Shown: positions 36,671-45,226 of the stretch, piece by piece
How the letters are laid out: every line of letters begins with the position of its first letter
How positions within the stretch are numbered: the stretch's first letter is position 1
Assembly (NCBI GenBank): GCA_947493695.1
Contig: CANLSF010000005.1
Location: 186,001 to 250,000 of the forward strand
Reading direction: 5' to 3'
Source of the DNA: an uncultured Kiloniellaceae bacterium
GTDB taxonomy: Bacteria; Pseudomonadota; Alphaproteobacteria; Kiloniellales; Kiloniellaceae
DNA length: 64,000 nt
Notes under the pieces: generated by a model
What the model saw: only the letters and a program-made list of their open reading frames with translations
Told to the model about the DNA's origin: nothing
The model's database searches: none
Position numbers and translations under genes: made by a program

Positions 36671-37479
36671 GCTGCTTCCTCCGACCCGCAGAGCACAAAA
36701 TCGCGCCCGGCTTTAGAAAGCGTCTCCGCAACCGATTGAGGCGGCCGATAGTCAGAGAAGACAATGTCCGCTTCGGTAATATGACCACCGCGAACATGCG
36801 CGGCGCGCCCGAATTTAGTGGCATCCAGTAGTAAAAACGCTTTGCGGCAATTCAGACGGATCGCTTCGCGAACCCGCACTTCGTCCTCGTGAAAATCAAG
36901 TAACCCACCATCTGCATCGACCCCACCGACGCCGTAAATTCCGATATCCACCTTATACTGAGCAAAGAAGGCCTCGACCGCCGGGCCGACCAGATCGCGG
37001 GCGCCCGCCCGGATCATGCCGCCGGGGATATGCACCTCCGCACTTGGCAATGTGCAGGCACTGAGCGCCGCCATGATGTTGTTGGTGAAGACTTTCATGT
37101 CGCGGTGCTTGGTCAGATGCCGCACCACGATCTCCGGCGTCGTGCCGATACTGACAGCCAGACTGGCACCGTTGGGGATCTGCCTGAGTGCGGCCTGAGC
37201 AATCTGTTCCTTTGCCGGAAGATTCAGGATCTGTCGGTCGGCGAAGCTCAGGTTCGCGCTGGGTTCGGGAAGTTCGACACCACCATGGCGGCGTTTCAGA
37301 ATGCCGCGTTCGCTCAACTCATGCACATCCCGGCGGATCGTCTGTCCGGTGACATCGAAATGCGAGGCCAGTTCGGCGATGGTCTGAAACCCGCGTTGAC
37401 GCACACGCTCGGCAATCAGAGCCTGACGGTCCGATATGGCGTCATCCAACGTGTTGGCGGGTAACTCGTTCCTAATCAT
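36667..37479 (-). CDS. DeoR/GlpR-family transcriptional repressor
   Basis: A protein of 270 residues. The N-terminal HTH has RQALIAERVRQRGFQTIAEL and the signature DVTGQTIRRDVHELSERGIL with RRHGG. The DeoRC effector domain (about 90-250) contains SIGTTPEIVVRHL and GIYGVGGVDADGGLLDF, the sugar-phosphate pocket. GlpR of this family senses glycerol-3-phosphate. It is the first gene of the importer operon, so it probably controls the operon and itself, possibly through the palindrome at 37541. Confidence 0.9.
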   Translation of the reverse strand: MIRNELPANTLDDAISDRQALIAERVRQRGFQTIAELASHFDVTGQTIRRDVHELSERGILKRRHGGVELPEPSANLSFADRQILNLPAKEQIAQAALRQIPNGASLAVSIGTTPEIVVRHLTKHRDMKVFTNNIMAALSACTLPSAEVHIPGGMIRAGARDLVGPAVEAFFAQYKVDIGIYGVGGVDADGGLLDFHEDEVRVREAIRLNCRKAFLLLDATKFGRAAHVRGGHITEADIVFSDYRPPQSVAETLSKAGRDFVLCGSEEAA

Positions 37480-37540
37480 GCCGCAAAGTACCGCTGCAAT
37501 GCTTCAGGCCGGCCACAGTTCAATGAAAGAATTATTTCAA

Positions 37541-37552
37541 ATGAACGTTCAT
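37541..37552 (-). promoter_or_regulatory. Candidate DeoR operator
   Basis: ATGAACGTTCAT is a perfect 12-bp palindrome, 62 bases upstream of the regulator start in an AT-rich promoter-like stretch. It resembles GlpR half-sites (ATGTTCG type) only loosely. Confidence 0.45.
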
Positions 37553-37617
37553 ATGGACATTTATATCACATCTGCAGCCAACGTGGCTCTTCGCCTATAG
37601 TCGCGCCCCTGCGCAAG

Positions 37618-37653
37618 ACAAAGAAAACCCCGATGGACTGCTGACCATCGGGG
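37618..37653 (-). terminator. Terminator after the small exported protein
   Basis: CCCCGATGG (37628-37636) and CCATCGGGG (37645-37653) form a 9-bp stem with an 8-base loop. On the minus strand it is followed by TTTTCTTTG. It ends the 37721-38338 gene and separates it from the importer operon. Confidence 0.85.
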
Positions 37654-37720
37654 CATTCGGTTAGTTAGCGGTGTTGAGCGGTAATCGCTCCGTGGCGCAA
37701 TCACAAACCGCTACGAGGCT

Positions 37721-38338
37721 TCACTGACGTTCTTCGGCAATAAGATCGACCAGAAGGTCTGTCATCTCGTTCACGCGAATGTAGGCTTGCTCGAAAGCCT
37801 CTTCCTTATTCAGGCCGGTCTGCGCAGCAACTCCGAAAGCACTGCGATCCCAGACCTTGACCGGCAGAGATCCCAGACGATCAAGGATCGCTCTTGTCTC
37901 TTCGTTCACACCGGTAATGTTTTGCGCTGGAATATTGGTGTGGAATGACAGCTCTACATGAAGGGCGCACTCGACATTGAGCGCTCCGAACGCAATGTTT
38001 CCGACGACCAATGAAGCATCGACCTGCGCATCGGAAGTTTCGATCAGATCGAGTTTCTCCATCGCCGAAACTGCGTGTGCGCGGATATCCTTGTCGCGGG
38101 TATCAAGCGCGCAGTCAGCTGCGTCGTCATCAAGTTTAACCTCCAGACTCCGATATCCCCGAAGCTCCTTCGCCACAGAATCCGCAGCCTGAGCAACTGG
38201 AACCGTCGTCATGACCAAAACCATGGCAAGCCCCATCAGGGGAGAAAACGAGAGCCATGGCCGGGAAAGAGAAAAGAATGATTTCAGGTCAGATTTTTGA
38301 GAAGAAAAGCCAGAACAGGCTTGGTGAAAATTTCGCAC
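37721..38338 (-). CDS. Exported protein of unknown function
   Basis: A protein of 205 residues that I do not recognise. The GTG at 38338 has GGGAGG five bases upstream, so I prefer it to the ATG further out. It has a long N-terminal region followed by a hydrophobic stretch, SPLMGLAMVLVMTTVPVAQA, with a likely signal peptidase site after AQA. The mature part (about 155 residues) is acidic with two Cys (DCALDT, VECALH) and a predicted alpha/beta pattern (SLEVKLDDDA, HVELSFHTNI). The Cys pair could form a disulfide in the periplasm. It is a single gene between two terminators. Confidence 0.7.
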   Translation of the reverse strand: MRNFHQACSGFSSQKSDLKSFFSLSRPWLSFSPLMGLAMVLVMTTVPVAQAADSVAKELRGYRSLEVKLDDDAADCALDTRDKDIRAHAVSAMEKLDLIETSDAQVDASLVVGNIAFGALNVECALHVELSFHTNIPAQNITGVNEETRAILDRLGSLPVKVWDRSAFGVAAQTGLNKEEAFEQAYIRVNEMTDLLVDLIAEERQ

Positions 38339-38462
38339 GTTACCCTCCCGAACTATCAGTAGTGTTTTTACAACACTTAACAACCTGTATCAGTTAAGTG
38401 ATTTGGCAAGTGCGAGAACCGATAGAACATTGCCGACGCTATGGGGTGCTATCGCTGCGCAA

Positions 38463-38494
38463 CAAAAAAAAGCCCCGCCGAGACGGCGGGGCTT
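38463..38494 (-). terminator. Terminator after fbpA
   Basis: AGCCCCGCCG (38471-38480), loop AGA and CGGCGGGGCT (38484-38493) give a 10-bp GC-rich stem. On the minus strand it is followed by eight T residues. It lies 30 bases after the fbpA stop. Confidence 0.93.
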
Positions 38495-38523
38495 TCCAAT
38501 CGAAACGATCTGCTCGCTGGCTG

Positions 38524-39552
38524 TTACTTCCAGCCGGCGCGATCGAAGATCTTCTGAGCTTTAGGCTGATTGTCACCGAAGACCGCCACGTTGACGGGAT
38601 CCGACTTGAATTCGCCAAGCCCGACAACGGCAGAAGCGGGCGCGACACCGGCAACGACTGGATATTCGTTGTTGCCGTTTGCGAAATAGCTCTGTGCTTC
38701 CTCGCTGGCCAGATATTCCATGAACTTCACGGCGGCTTCGCGGTTAGGTGCATTTTTGAGAACGCCGGCACCAGACACATTGACATGCGTGCCACGGTCA
38801 CCCTGGTTCGGGAAGACAACACCGATCTTGTCAGCCAGACCCTTGTCGGAATCCTTCGGCTTCGTCAGCAGGCGCACGAAGTAGTAGGAATTCGCAACTG
38901 CAATCTCGCACTCACCGGAACCGATACCGCGAAGCTGGTTGGTATCGCCCTTTACCGGATCACGTGCGAAGTTCGCTACGACACCCTTGGCCCACTCCTC
39001 TGCCGCGGCTTCGCCGTGAGCGGCAATCATGGAACCCAGCAGGGACTGGTTATAGACGTTTGAACTCTTGCGAATGCAAACTTTGCCTTTGAACTTCGGA
39101 TCCGCGAGGTCTTCGTAGGTATTGATATCGCCGGCATTGATCTTGGCTTTATCGTAGTAGATCAAGCGCGCGCGAGTAGAAAATCCAAACCAGTGGCCGT
39201 CCGGATGTCGCAGGTTTTCCGGCACGCTCTTTTCGAGTGAGGCCGAAGAAACCGGCTGGAAGAGACCAGCCTGATCAGCGCGCCAGAGTCGGGCGACATC
39301 GACGGTCAGGAGAATATCAGCCGGGCTGTTTGCCCCTTCGCTCTTGATACGCTCGATCAGGGCATCGCCCTTGCCCTCGATGCGGTTGACCTTGATGCCT
39401 GTCGCCTTGGTGAAGTTCTCGTAGAGCGCCTCATCAGTCGAATAGTGGCGCGAGGAGTAGAGATTAACCTCTTGCGCACCGGCCGCAGCGGCGGTGAACG
39501 CCAGGGCCAAGCCGGCAACGCTGGCGCCCAGGCTGCGGATTACTGTCTTCAT
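38524..39552 (-). CDS. fbpA: Fe(III) ABC transporter substrate-binding protein FbpA
   Basis: A protein of 342 residues. FbpA is the periplasmic ferric-binding protein (transferrin-like fold). The signal peptide is about 26 residues, cut after AAGAQ-type site. Mature features are VNLYSSRHYSTDEALYENF at the start, AVANSYYFVRLL with the tandem Tyr that bind iron, and GTHVNVSGAGVLKNA. The ATG at 39552 has AGGAG upstream; the frame to 39642 is not used. It is monocistronic with its own strong terminator. Its permease is probably the gene at 30660; the ATPase is not identified. Confidence 0.92.
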   Translation of the reverse strand: MKTVIRSLGASVAGLALAFTAAAAGAQEVNLYSSRHYSTDEALYENFTKATGIKVNRIEGKGDALIERIKSEGANSPADILLTVDVARLWRADQAGLFQPVSSASLEKSVPENLRHPDGHWFGFSTRARLIYYDKAKINAGDINTYEDLADPKFKGKVCIRKSSNVYNQSLLGSMIAAHGEAAAEEWAKGVVANFARDPVKGDTNQLRGIGSGECEIAVANSYYFVRLLTKPKDSDKGLADKIGVVFPNQGDRGTHVNVSGAGVLKNAPNREAAVKFMEYLASEEAQSYFANGNNEYPVVAGVAPASAVVGLGEFKSDPVNVAVFGDNQPKAQKIFDRAGWK

Positions 39553-39675
39553 TACACGGTCTCCTGTGTGTCGGTCTGAACCTTTAAGAAGTGAAGCATT
39601 CTCTCCTCCATACCGCCCCGATTCAGGCAACAAGCTCACCACATGACGATGCAGTTGGAACTCCGGAAATAAAAA

Positions 39676-39690
39676 TGCAAATCACTTTCA
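39676..39690 (-). promoter_or_regulatory. Candidate Fur-type box upstream of fbpA
   Basis: TGCAAAT-C-ACTTTCA is a 7-1-7 dyad with two mismatches, like the TGCAAAT/TGCGAAT dyads bound by alphaproteobacterial Fur/Mur. It lies 124 bases upstream of the fbpA start. The remaining 39553-39901 gap shows no gene. Confidence 0.4.
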
Positions 39691-39901
39691 ATCGCGACTA
39701 TGGTGCAATTGCGAGGCTTTCGCAAGACGAATCACGGCTCAAATCACAGCAAAACTGCGGGAAAATCGCCGCATCGCAGCGGGATCAAAGACTTGTGGAA
39801 AAAAATTTTGCTGAATGACAGGCAATGCGTCTTCTCCTGCAACTCAGGAAAAGACGAAGTAATGTCTATGCAGAGCGTTAAAACCTAAAAGGCCGCAAGG
39901 A

Positions 39902-40537
39902 TCAAAATTCGACCAGGAAGCGAACCCGTCCGGGAATCGAAGCCTCGACACCCAGGTCACTGCCCATGCGCCGGGACAGGAAGCGGGTGAAATAGCCCTG
40001 CACGTTACGAGCGGTCAGATCTTCGATGGCAACATCGGGCTTGAGGGCAATTTCGGATTCAGGCCGCAAGCCGGCATTTTCTCCTGCCGCCAGTACAGAA
40101 AGCGTCACGCCGTCGGGCCGGGCGATAACGTCGACCGTCAGATGTCCGCCGCGCGGTAGCGCTTCGGCAGCCAAAGCAATCATGTTCAGGATCAGCTTGC
40201 CAAGATCCTCGGGACCTTCGTCCGGTGCCGGGCTATCGGGCCAATCCAGTTGGGCTTTTGAATGGGAGACAAACCCTGCTGCCAGACTGCGCAGCGTACC
40301 GAAATCCGAACCGATGCGACTGCCCGCGACGCCGTATGCCAGGCGATAGAACTGAAGTGCATTGGCTGCTTGTTGTGCACTGGCATTGGCGAGCTTCATG
40401 GCATCATCGGCCATATCAAAGCTCTCGTCTTCCAAGAGCTCGAGGCCGTTTCCAACAGCCCCGATCGGACCGACAAGATCGTGACAGAGTCTTGAAGAAA
40501 GGAGTTCCAGTACCCGGAAATCGATTTGCGACGTCAT
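39902..40537 (-). CDS. chpT: Histidine phosphotransferase ChpT
   Basis: A protein of 211 residues. ChpT passes phosphate from the CckA hybrid kinase to CtrA and CpdR. The DHp-like helix holds His19 in LSSRLCHDLVGPIGAVGNGL, an almost invariant ChpT string. A degenerate ATPase-like domain (about 85-210) follows, with LGKLILNMIALAAEALPRGG and a poor N-box, as expected for a protein that does not bind ATP. With ctrA and sciP in the same 40 kb this gives three members of one phosphorelay. It is divergent from the DUF3553 gene, as seen in relatives. Confidence 0.9.
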   Translation of the reverse strand: MTSQIDFRVLELLSSRLCHDLVGPIGAVGNGLELLEDESFDMADDAMKLANASAQQAANALQFYRLAYGVAGSRIGSDFGTLRSLAAGFVSHSKAQLDWPDSPAPDEGPEDLGKLILNMIALAAEALPRGGHLTVDVIARPDGVTLSVLAAGENAGLRPESEIALKPDVAIEDLTARNVQGYFTRFLSRRMGSDLGVEASIPGRVRFLVEF

Positions 40538-40794
40538 GACTGCGCTTCCACTTTAAATATTACCGACCAACGCCGTAACAGCTTCGCCCTACCCTGCCCC
40601 TTCCACGGTTCGAGCGAACCCTGTCAGCAACACCCCAATGGACTAAAACCGAAGATACCCTCTTCAGGCCTGCACGAAACTACCGATGTTCTCGGGGAAA
40701 GCCCGAATCGCCATTTACGCTTCCCCTCGTATAAAGCTCCTTATACACTAACTTGCGAATTGAAAACCCTTGGATTTTTCCCAGACAGAGGCCA

Positions 40795-40974
40795 ATGAGA
40801 TACGACCTCGTACCCGGCGTTTTCGTCCGCCATCCCGACGAACCGGATTGGGGAGTCGGTCAGGTTCAATCTGCAATTGGCGCGCGGGTGACTGTAAATT
40901 TTGAACATGCAGGCAAACTACTGATAAATATAAATAAAATTGACCTTATCCTCTGTAGGGATCAAAATAATTGA
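40795..40974 (+). CDS. DUF3553 protein
   Basis: A protein of 59 residues of unknown function. It is a compact beta-rich domain beginning DLVPGVFVRHPDEPDWGVGQ with VTVNFEHAGK, similar to the small KOW/Tudor-like DUF3553 proteins. In this family the pattern W-G-x-G-Q-V and a NFEHAGK-like strand recur. AGAGG lies five bases before the ATG. It is divergent from chpT. Confidence 0.75.
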   Translation: MRYDLVPGVFVRHPDEPDWGVGQVQSAIGARVTVNFEHAGKLLININKIDLILCRDQNN

Positions 40975-41224
40975 GACTTTCTACACGCCATGCACCGAAA
41001 TGAAGTCTATGGCTCCTGACATTTGCACGATTGTTTTTTTGAGCACTGGTAAAACAGATGCCCGTCACCAGTGAACGAGAAAGTGAAGTCGAGCATCGCG
41101 CAGTGCGATTTATTAATGTTGTTGAAGCAGCCGCTGTGCAACAAAGCCGGAGTGCCCGTACGCAGGAGGCACTGAATCGGAGTTGGTACGGTCGTTGCCG
41201 CGCAGAGCTCCGATGGAGATCAGA

Positions 41225-42130
41225 GTGAATATCAGGCAACTTCAATTTCTCGTCGCCCTCTCCCAGGAGAAGCATTTCGCGCGCGCTGCAGCGGTCTGCA
41301 ACATCTCGCAGCCAACGCTCTCGTCACGCATCCGCCAGCTCGAAGAGGAACTTGGCGTTCCGATCGTCGAACGCGACAAGCGCTATATCGGTCTGACTGT
41401 TGAAGGCACGAGGGTTCTGGAGTGGGCCAAACGCATCCTTGCCGATTGCGAATTCCTGGAACAGGAGCTGAGCGAGCTCAAAGGCGGCCTGTCGGGCCGC
41501 CTGACCATGGGCGTCATACCCTCGGCCCTGCCTGTCGTTTCGCTGCTCACCTCGCCTTTTTGCGAAACGCATCCCGGCGTAAAGATCACAGTGCTCTCAC
41601 GTACGTCGGTACAGATCGAGCGTCAGCTCCATAACTTCGAAATCGAAATCGGCGTGACCTATGTCGACAATGAGCCACTCAAGCACGTCAAAACTCTGCC
41701 GCTTTATCAGGAGAACTACGTCCTGGTCACCTCGACGCAGGGACCATTGGCCGGCCGCGAAACGGTCAGCTGGGAAGAGGTGTCACGCATCCCCCTTTGT
41801 CTGCTGACATCGGATATGCAGAACCGGCGCATCGTCGACGATGCTTTCCGGCAGGTTAACTGCGAGGTTGCTCCTCAGGTCGAGGCAAACTCGATTACCG
41901 GTCTGTACTCCCATGTCCGTTTCGGGCACTGGTCCAGTGTCCTGCCGCAAACCTACGGCACCATGGTAGGACTTGGTGACAACCTCGAAGCAATCCCCAT
42001 TACCGCACCGCTCATGTCCCATTCAGTCGGACTGATCGCATCAGACCGCGATCCGCCCTCTCCGCTTGCCAGCGCAATGATGGCGGCAACCGCGAAACTT
42101 GATCTGACCGACCTGCTGAGCAGCCTATAA
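41225..42130 (+). CDS. LysR-family transcriptional regulator
   Basis: A protein of 301 residues. The N-terminal winged HTH reads NIRQLQFLVALSQEKHFARA and NISQPTLSSRIRQLEEELGV. The effector-binding part has SALPVVSLLTSPFCETHPGV and PLCLLTSDMQNRRIVDDAF. A GTG start at 41225 with GGAG upstream fits the usual N-terminus. From memory, regulators with this close sequence often adjoin NAD-linked formate dehydrogenase genes in other bacteria, but the fdh genes here are 18 kb away, so that link is only a hypothesis. It lacks the OxyR-type redox Cys arrangement. A CACTGGT...ACCAGTG dyad lies upstream at 41044-41073. Confidence 0.8.
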   Translation: MNIRQLQFLVALSQEKHFARAAAVCNISQPTLSSRIRQLEEELGVPIVERDKRYIGLTVEGTRVLEWAKRILADCEFLEQELSELKGGLSGRLTMGVIPSALPVVSLLTSPFCETHPGVKITVLSRTSVQIERQLHNFEIEIGVTYVDNEPLKHVKTLPLYQENYVLVTSTQGPLAGRETVSWEEVSRIPLCLLTSDMQNRRIVDDAFRQVNCEVAPQVEANSITGLYSHVRFGHWSSVLPQTYGTMVGLGDNLEAIPITAPLMSHSVGLIASDRDPPSPLASAMMAATAKLDLTDLLSSL

Positions 42131-42173
42131 TAGCGGTCTGCTAATAACAGCCACTGGCTCAAATCCTCAGAAA

Positions 42174-43163
42174 ATGCGAACGTCACGGATATTCCGATTC
42201 GTGTGGATATTTTCTGATATGACTTTTCCATGGCGTATTTTTGTTACGATCGTTCCTTTGGTCATGGCGATCCTGGCACTTCAATTCTTCGTTCCTGAAA
42301 ATGGATTGCGTGCGACAATGCCGGAGGAATGGTGGCTGTCGCAGATGAAATCGCCGGGTTACAGCGGCGGCTACATCGGATATGCAACTGCGGCCAGCGT
42401 CCATATTTTGATCTGCGTCGTAGTGATCGTCTTCAACCTCTATCATATCTGGACCTGTGACCAAGCGGCGCGAAACAGACTGCTGGTCATCGCAACGCTC
42501 TACTTTTTCACACTGGGCCTTCTACTGGTCCTGACCAATCATCCGGGGCTGGCGGCCTACAAGATCACCTTCCTAAACATCCGCGAGCTCTACGAAGGTA
42601 CGCAGTTATTTGACGCCCTGAAGGATATGCTTGGGGTTCACGTTATGGTTCCGACCATCTTCGGTGTCGCGGCTGTGATTGCTGCCGCCACCGGAGCCGA
42701 GAGTCTCTTTGTCGACTTCGATCGGGAGACTTCGAACCTTAACGAGCAGGCCCTGAAGCAAAAAATCGCCATCCTGAAACGGGGTTTCCAATCGCTGAGT
42801 GTGGTGCTGGTTTCCACTGTTATCGCTGCGGCGATTGCATTCCACCTTCCAGCACGTCTTTACGAAGGAGATGGAGAAAAGCTGATCAATGCCTATGCCG
42901 ATGAGGTCACGATCTTCTGGGGCGCTATTTTCACCCTGACTTTGCTGGCGACCTACCTTCCCCAGCTCTTCCGCCTGCGGGAACTCAGCAAACGCTATAT
43001 GAAGACACAAGAGCGTAAAGCAGATGAGAGTGCAGTCCCTGAATGGCTGAGCGACACGGCCTTATTCGGGAATTTCAAGAGCCACCTCACGACCTTATTT
43101 ACCCTGCTTGCCCCGCTTATCACCGGATCACTCAGCAGCGTCATTCAATCGCTTCCGGTTTAG
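42174..43163 (+). CDS. Uncharacterised membrane protein
   Basis: A protein of 329 residues, not recognised. It has an N-terminal membrane helix (about 18-40), then helices near 72-95, 100-118, 155-175, 210-232 and 255-280 (FWGAIFTLTLLATYLPQLF), and ends with a hydrophobic tail LLAPLITGSLSSVIQSLPV. A cytoplasmic acidic helix (about 178-205) contains TSNLNEQALKQKIAILKRGF. The start is uncertain: ATG 42174 or ATG 42219 (MTFPWRIF), neither with a good ribosome site. It follows the LysR gene by 43 bases and may be co-transcribed. No family motif supports a function. Confidence 0.7.
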   Translation: MRTSRIFRFVWIFSDMTFPWRIFVTIVPLVMAILALQFFVPENGLRATMPEEWWLSQMKSPGYSGGYIGYATAASVHILICVVVIVFNLYHIWTCDQAARNRLLVIATLYFFTLGLLLVLTNHPGLAAYKITFLNIRELYEGTQLFDALKDMLGVHVMVPTIFGVAAVIAAATGAESLFVDFDRETSNLNEQALKQKIAILKRGFQSLSVVLVSTVIAAAIAFHLPARLYEGDGEKLINAYADEVTIFWGAIFTLTLLATYLPQLFRLRELSKRYMKTQERKADESAVPEWLSDTALFGNFKSHLTTLFTLLAPLITGSLSSVIQSLPV

Positions 43164-43192
43164 CGCAGCGGAACGCATATTGGGCTATAAGT

Positions 43193-43954
43193 CTACGACG
43201 CGTCGTGGAAAATGACACCCAATGTGTGCCGGTTTCCGCTTCGGATCTGGCTAACTCCATGGCGCATCTTCACCCGGTAGTCACCGCGCGCACCCTGCAC
43301 GGGCCGCTCGTTTACGCAGAAGACAACCGCATCACCCTGGCGCAGAGGCACGACCTCGGCGCGTGACTGCATTCTAGGACGCTGCTCGGTCAGAATGAAT
43401 TCACCGCCCGTATAGTCCCGGCCCGGTTCGTTCAGAAGCACCGCCAACTGGAGTGGGAATGACATTTCGCCATAGAGATCCTGGTGCAGACAATTGTAGT
43501 CTCCAGCGCCATACTTCAGGATCAGGGGCGTCGGGCGCTCCTGCCCTCTGGCGTGGCACTCCCTAAGGAATGTCGCGAGGTCTTTCGGATAACGCCGTTC
43601 CTGCCTCATCCGCTCTCCCCAGCGATTGGCCAAAGGCGCCAGAAAAGGATAGGCGGCGGTTCTCAGCCGACCAACCAGGTCGGGTAAGGGATAGGAGAAA
43701 TAACGGTATTCACCGAGGCCGAAGTTATGGCGCTTCATCTCCACCCGGCTGCGGTAGATCGAGTCCCGATCGTAGTTCTCAACCAGGGCCTCGCATTCCT
43801 GATCGCTCAGGACGTTGCCTGCAAGCGCATAACCGCGCGCATCAAGTTCGCCATTGAGGCGGTCCCAGTCGAGACCCGATATCCGGGCCTCAATAGTCTG
43901 GTTTGAAGTCGGCTCAGAGACCCCAGGCGTCAAAGACTTCAAAGTCTCCTTCAT
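43193..43954 (-). CDS. 2OG-Fe(II) oxygenase
   Basis: A protein of 253 residues of the prolyl-hydroxylase/AlkB-like superfamily (COG3826 type). The iron triad is visible as His-x-Asp in NCLHQDLYGE and a distal His in VKMRHGVSQI. The 2OG-binding Arg is probably in the last 20 residues (GNRHTLGVIFHDA). Other conserved strings are LILKYGAGDYN and YTGGEFILTEQ. Its start codon overlaps the ada stop (ATGA), and ada is upstream on the same strand, so it is translationally coupled to alkyl-damage repair. A role in oxidative dealkylation or protein hydroxylation is inferred from that position. Confidence 0.85.
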   Translation of the reverse strand: MKETLKSLTPGVSEPTSNQTIEARISGLDWDRLNGELDARGYALAGNVLSDQECEALVENYDRDSIYRSRVEMKRHNFGLGEYRYFSYPLPDLVGRLRTAAYPFLAPLANRWGERMRQERRYPKDLATFLRECHARGQERPTPLILKYGAGDYNCLHQDLYGEMSFPLQLAVLLNEPGRDYTGGEFILTEQRPRMQSRAEVVPLRQGDAVVFCVNERPVQGARGDYRVKMRHGVSQIRSGNRHTLGVIFHDAS

Positions 43955-45069
43955 GCCGCCTGTTCCCGTGCAAGCAGACTTTTCTTCCGCTCAATACCCC
44001 AACGATAACCGCCGAGACCACCGTCACTCCGAACCACACGGTGACAGGGGATTGCGATGGCGACCGGATTGGCACCGCAGGCCTGGGCAACCGCGCGCAC
44101 CGACTTGGGTTTGCCAATGGCCCGGGCAACATCCGCGTAGGACGCGGTTTTGCCCGCCGGTATATTGCGCAGGGCCTGCCACACCTGCTCCTGGAACGCG
44201 GTTCCTGCGATATCGAGGGGAAGCGAGAACAGGTTGTCAGGCGCTTTCAGGAACGCGAGCGTGGCATCGATCCACTGCTGGAAGTCAGACCCCTGTTCCG
44301 CAGGCTCGAAGTCAGCCTTGGGAAAGCGCGCTCGGAGATCTTCATTCAAGTGACTTTCGTCTTCGCCAAACAAAATGGCGCAGATGCCACGTTCGGTTGC
44401 CGCAATGACCACCGACCCGAGCCAGCTTTGAGCGGTTCCGTATCTGATCGACATGCCCTTTCCTCCCTTTTTGAATGACGTCGCCGTCATACCGATGCGC
44501 GCATCGGCCTGTTCGTAGAATCGGCTGTTCCCACCGAAGCCTGCGTCGTAGATCGCTTCGGTCACGCTGGCTCCGGCTTCAAGCGCTGCTCTCATGCGCT
44601 TGGTCCGCTGTGCCGCAGCGTACTGCTTGGGCGTGACACCGACTGCCGCTTTGAAAATCCGGTGAAAATGATGCGGACTCAAACCGGCATCTGCAGCGAG
44701 TTCGCTCAAACCCGGCGGGGTTTCCGCTGCGGTCAGCGCGCGGCAGGCCGAAGCCACCAGATCACGGTGCCTTTCAGCACGGGGCGGCAGATCGGGGCGG
44801 CAACGCTTGCAGGGACGAAAGCCTGCTTTCTCTGCCGCAGCTCTCTGTTCATAGAATGCAACGTTTTCCCGGCGTGGCTGCCGCGCGGCGCAGGATGGCC
44901 GGCAATAGACCCCCGTCGTCGCCACGGAGAACCAAAACAACCCTTCCGCCGCCTCGTCCCGGGCGAGAACCGCCGACCAGCGGGCGTCGTCGCTCTCGTA
45001 ATCCTGTGCAAGGGCGGGCACGGTAGTGTCTGCATTCGGCAAAGAAGCTTCAGTTTCGATCATCGACAT
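43951..45069 (-). CDS. ada: Bifunctional adaptive-response regulator / O6-methylguanine-DNA methyltransferase Ada
   Basis: A protein of 372 residues. Ada repairs methylphosphotriesters with its N-terminal domain and O6-methylguanine with its C-terminal domain, and activates alkylation-response genes when methylated. The N-terminal Zn/acceptor domain has Cys56, Cys60, Cys87 and Cys90 (GVYCRPSC, PCKRC). An AraC HTH domain follows at about 105-185. The C-terminal methyltransferase has PCHRVV with the active Cys and GLGGYRWG. The ATG at 45069 has GAGGA six bases upstream, so the longer frame to 45111 is not used. It leads an operon with the 2OG-Fe(II) oxygenase. Confidence 0.95.
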   Translation of the reverse strand: MSMIETEASLPNADTTVPALAQDYESDDARWSAVLARDEAAEGLFWFSVATTGVYCRPSCAARQPRRENVAFYEQRAAAEKAGFRPCKRCRPDLPPRAERHRDLVASACRALTAAETPPGLSELAADAGLSPHHFHRIFKAAVGVTPKQYAAAQRTKRMRAALEAGASVTEAIYDAGFGGNSRFYEQADARIGMTATSFKKGGKGMSIRYGTAQSWLGSVVIAATERGICAILFGEDESHLNEDLRARFPKADFEPAEQGSDFQQWIDATLAFLKAPDNLFSLPLDIAGTAFQEQVWQALRNIPAGKTASYADVARAIGKPKSVRAVAQACGANPVAIAIPCHRVVRSDGGLGGYRWGIERKKSLLAREQAA

Positions 45070-45226
45070 GGCTTTTCCTCGATCTGCGGTACAGGCGGTC
45101 TTAAGACCCATGGAATAAGCGAGAGGATGAGGCTTTCAGCTGTGCGATTCACTCCGAAGCTTGCGGTCAAATCGAAAAAACCGGGTATTTCAGCGAAAAT
45201 TCTGCTCTCGGCGCTGATTTATCCGC

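Noticed and set aside
40526-40798. Open frame of 90 codons before the DUF3553 gene
   Set aside because: No ribosome site or family resemblance; it runs through the chpT/DUF3553 promoter region.
41044-41073. CACTGGT...ACCAGTG inverted repeat as a terminator
   Set aside because: There is no T-run on either strand after the stem and no gene ends just before it; it may be an operator, but support is weak.
41225-42130. Identification of the LysR gene as oxyR
   Set aside because: The Cys arrangement of OxyR is missing and the sequence matches a different LysR group.
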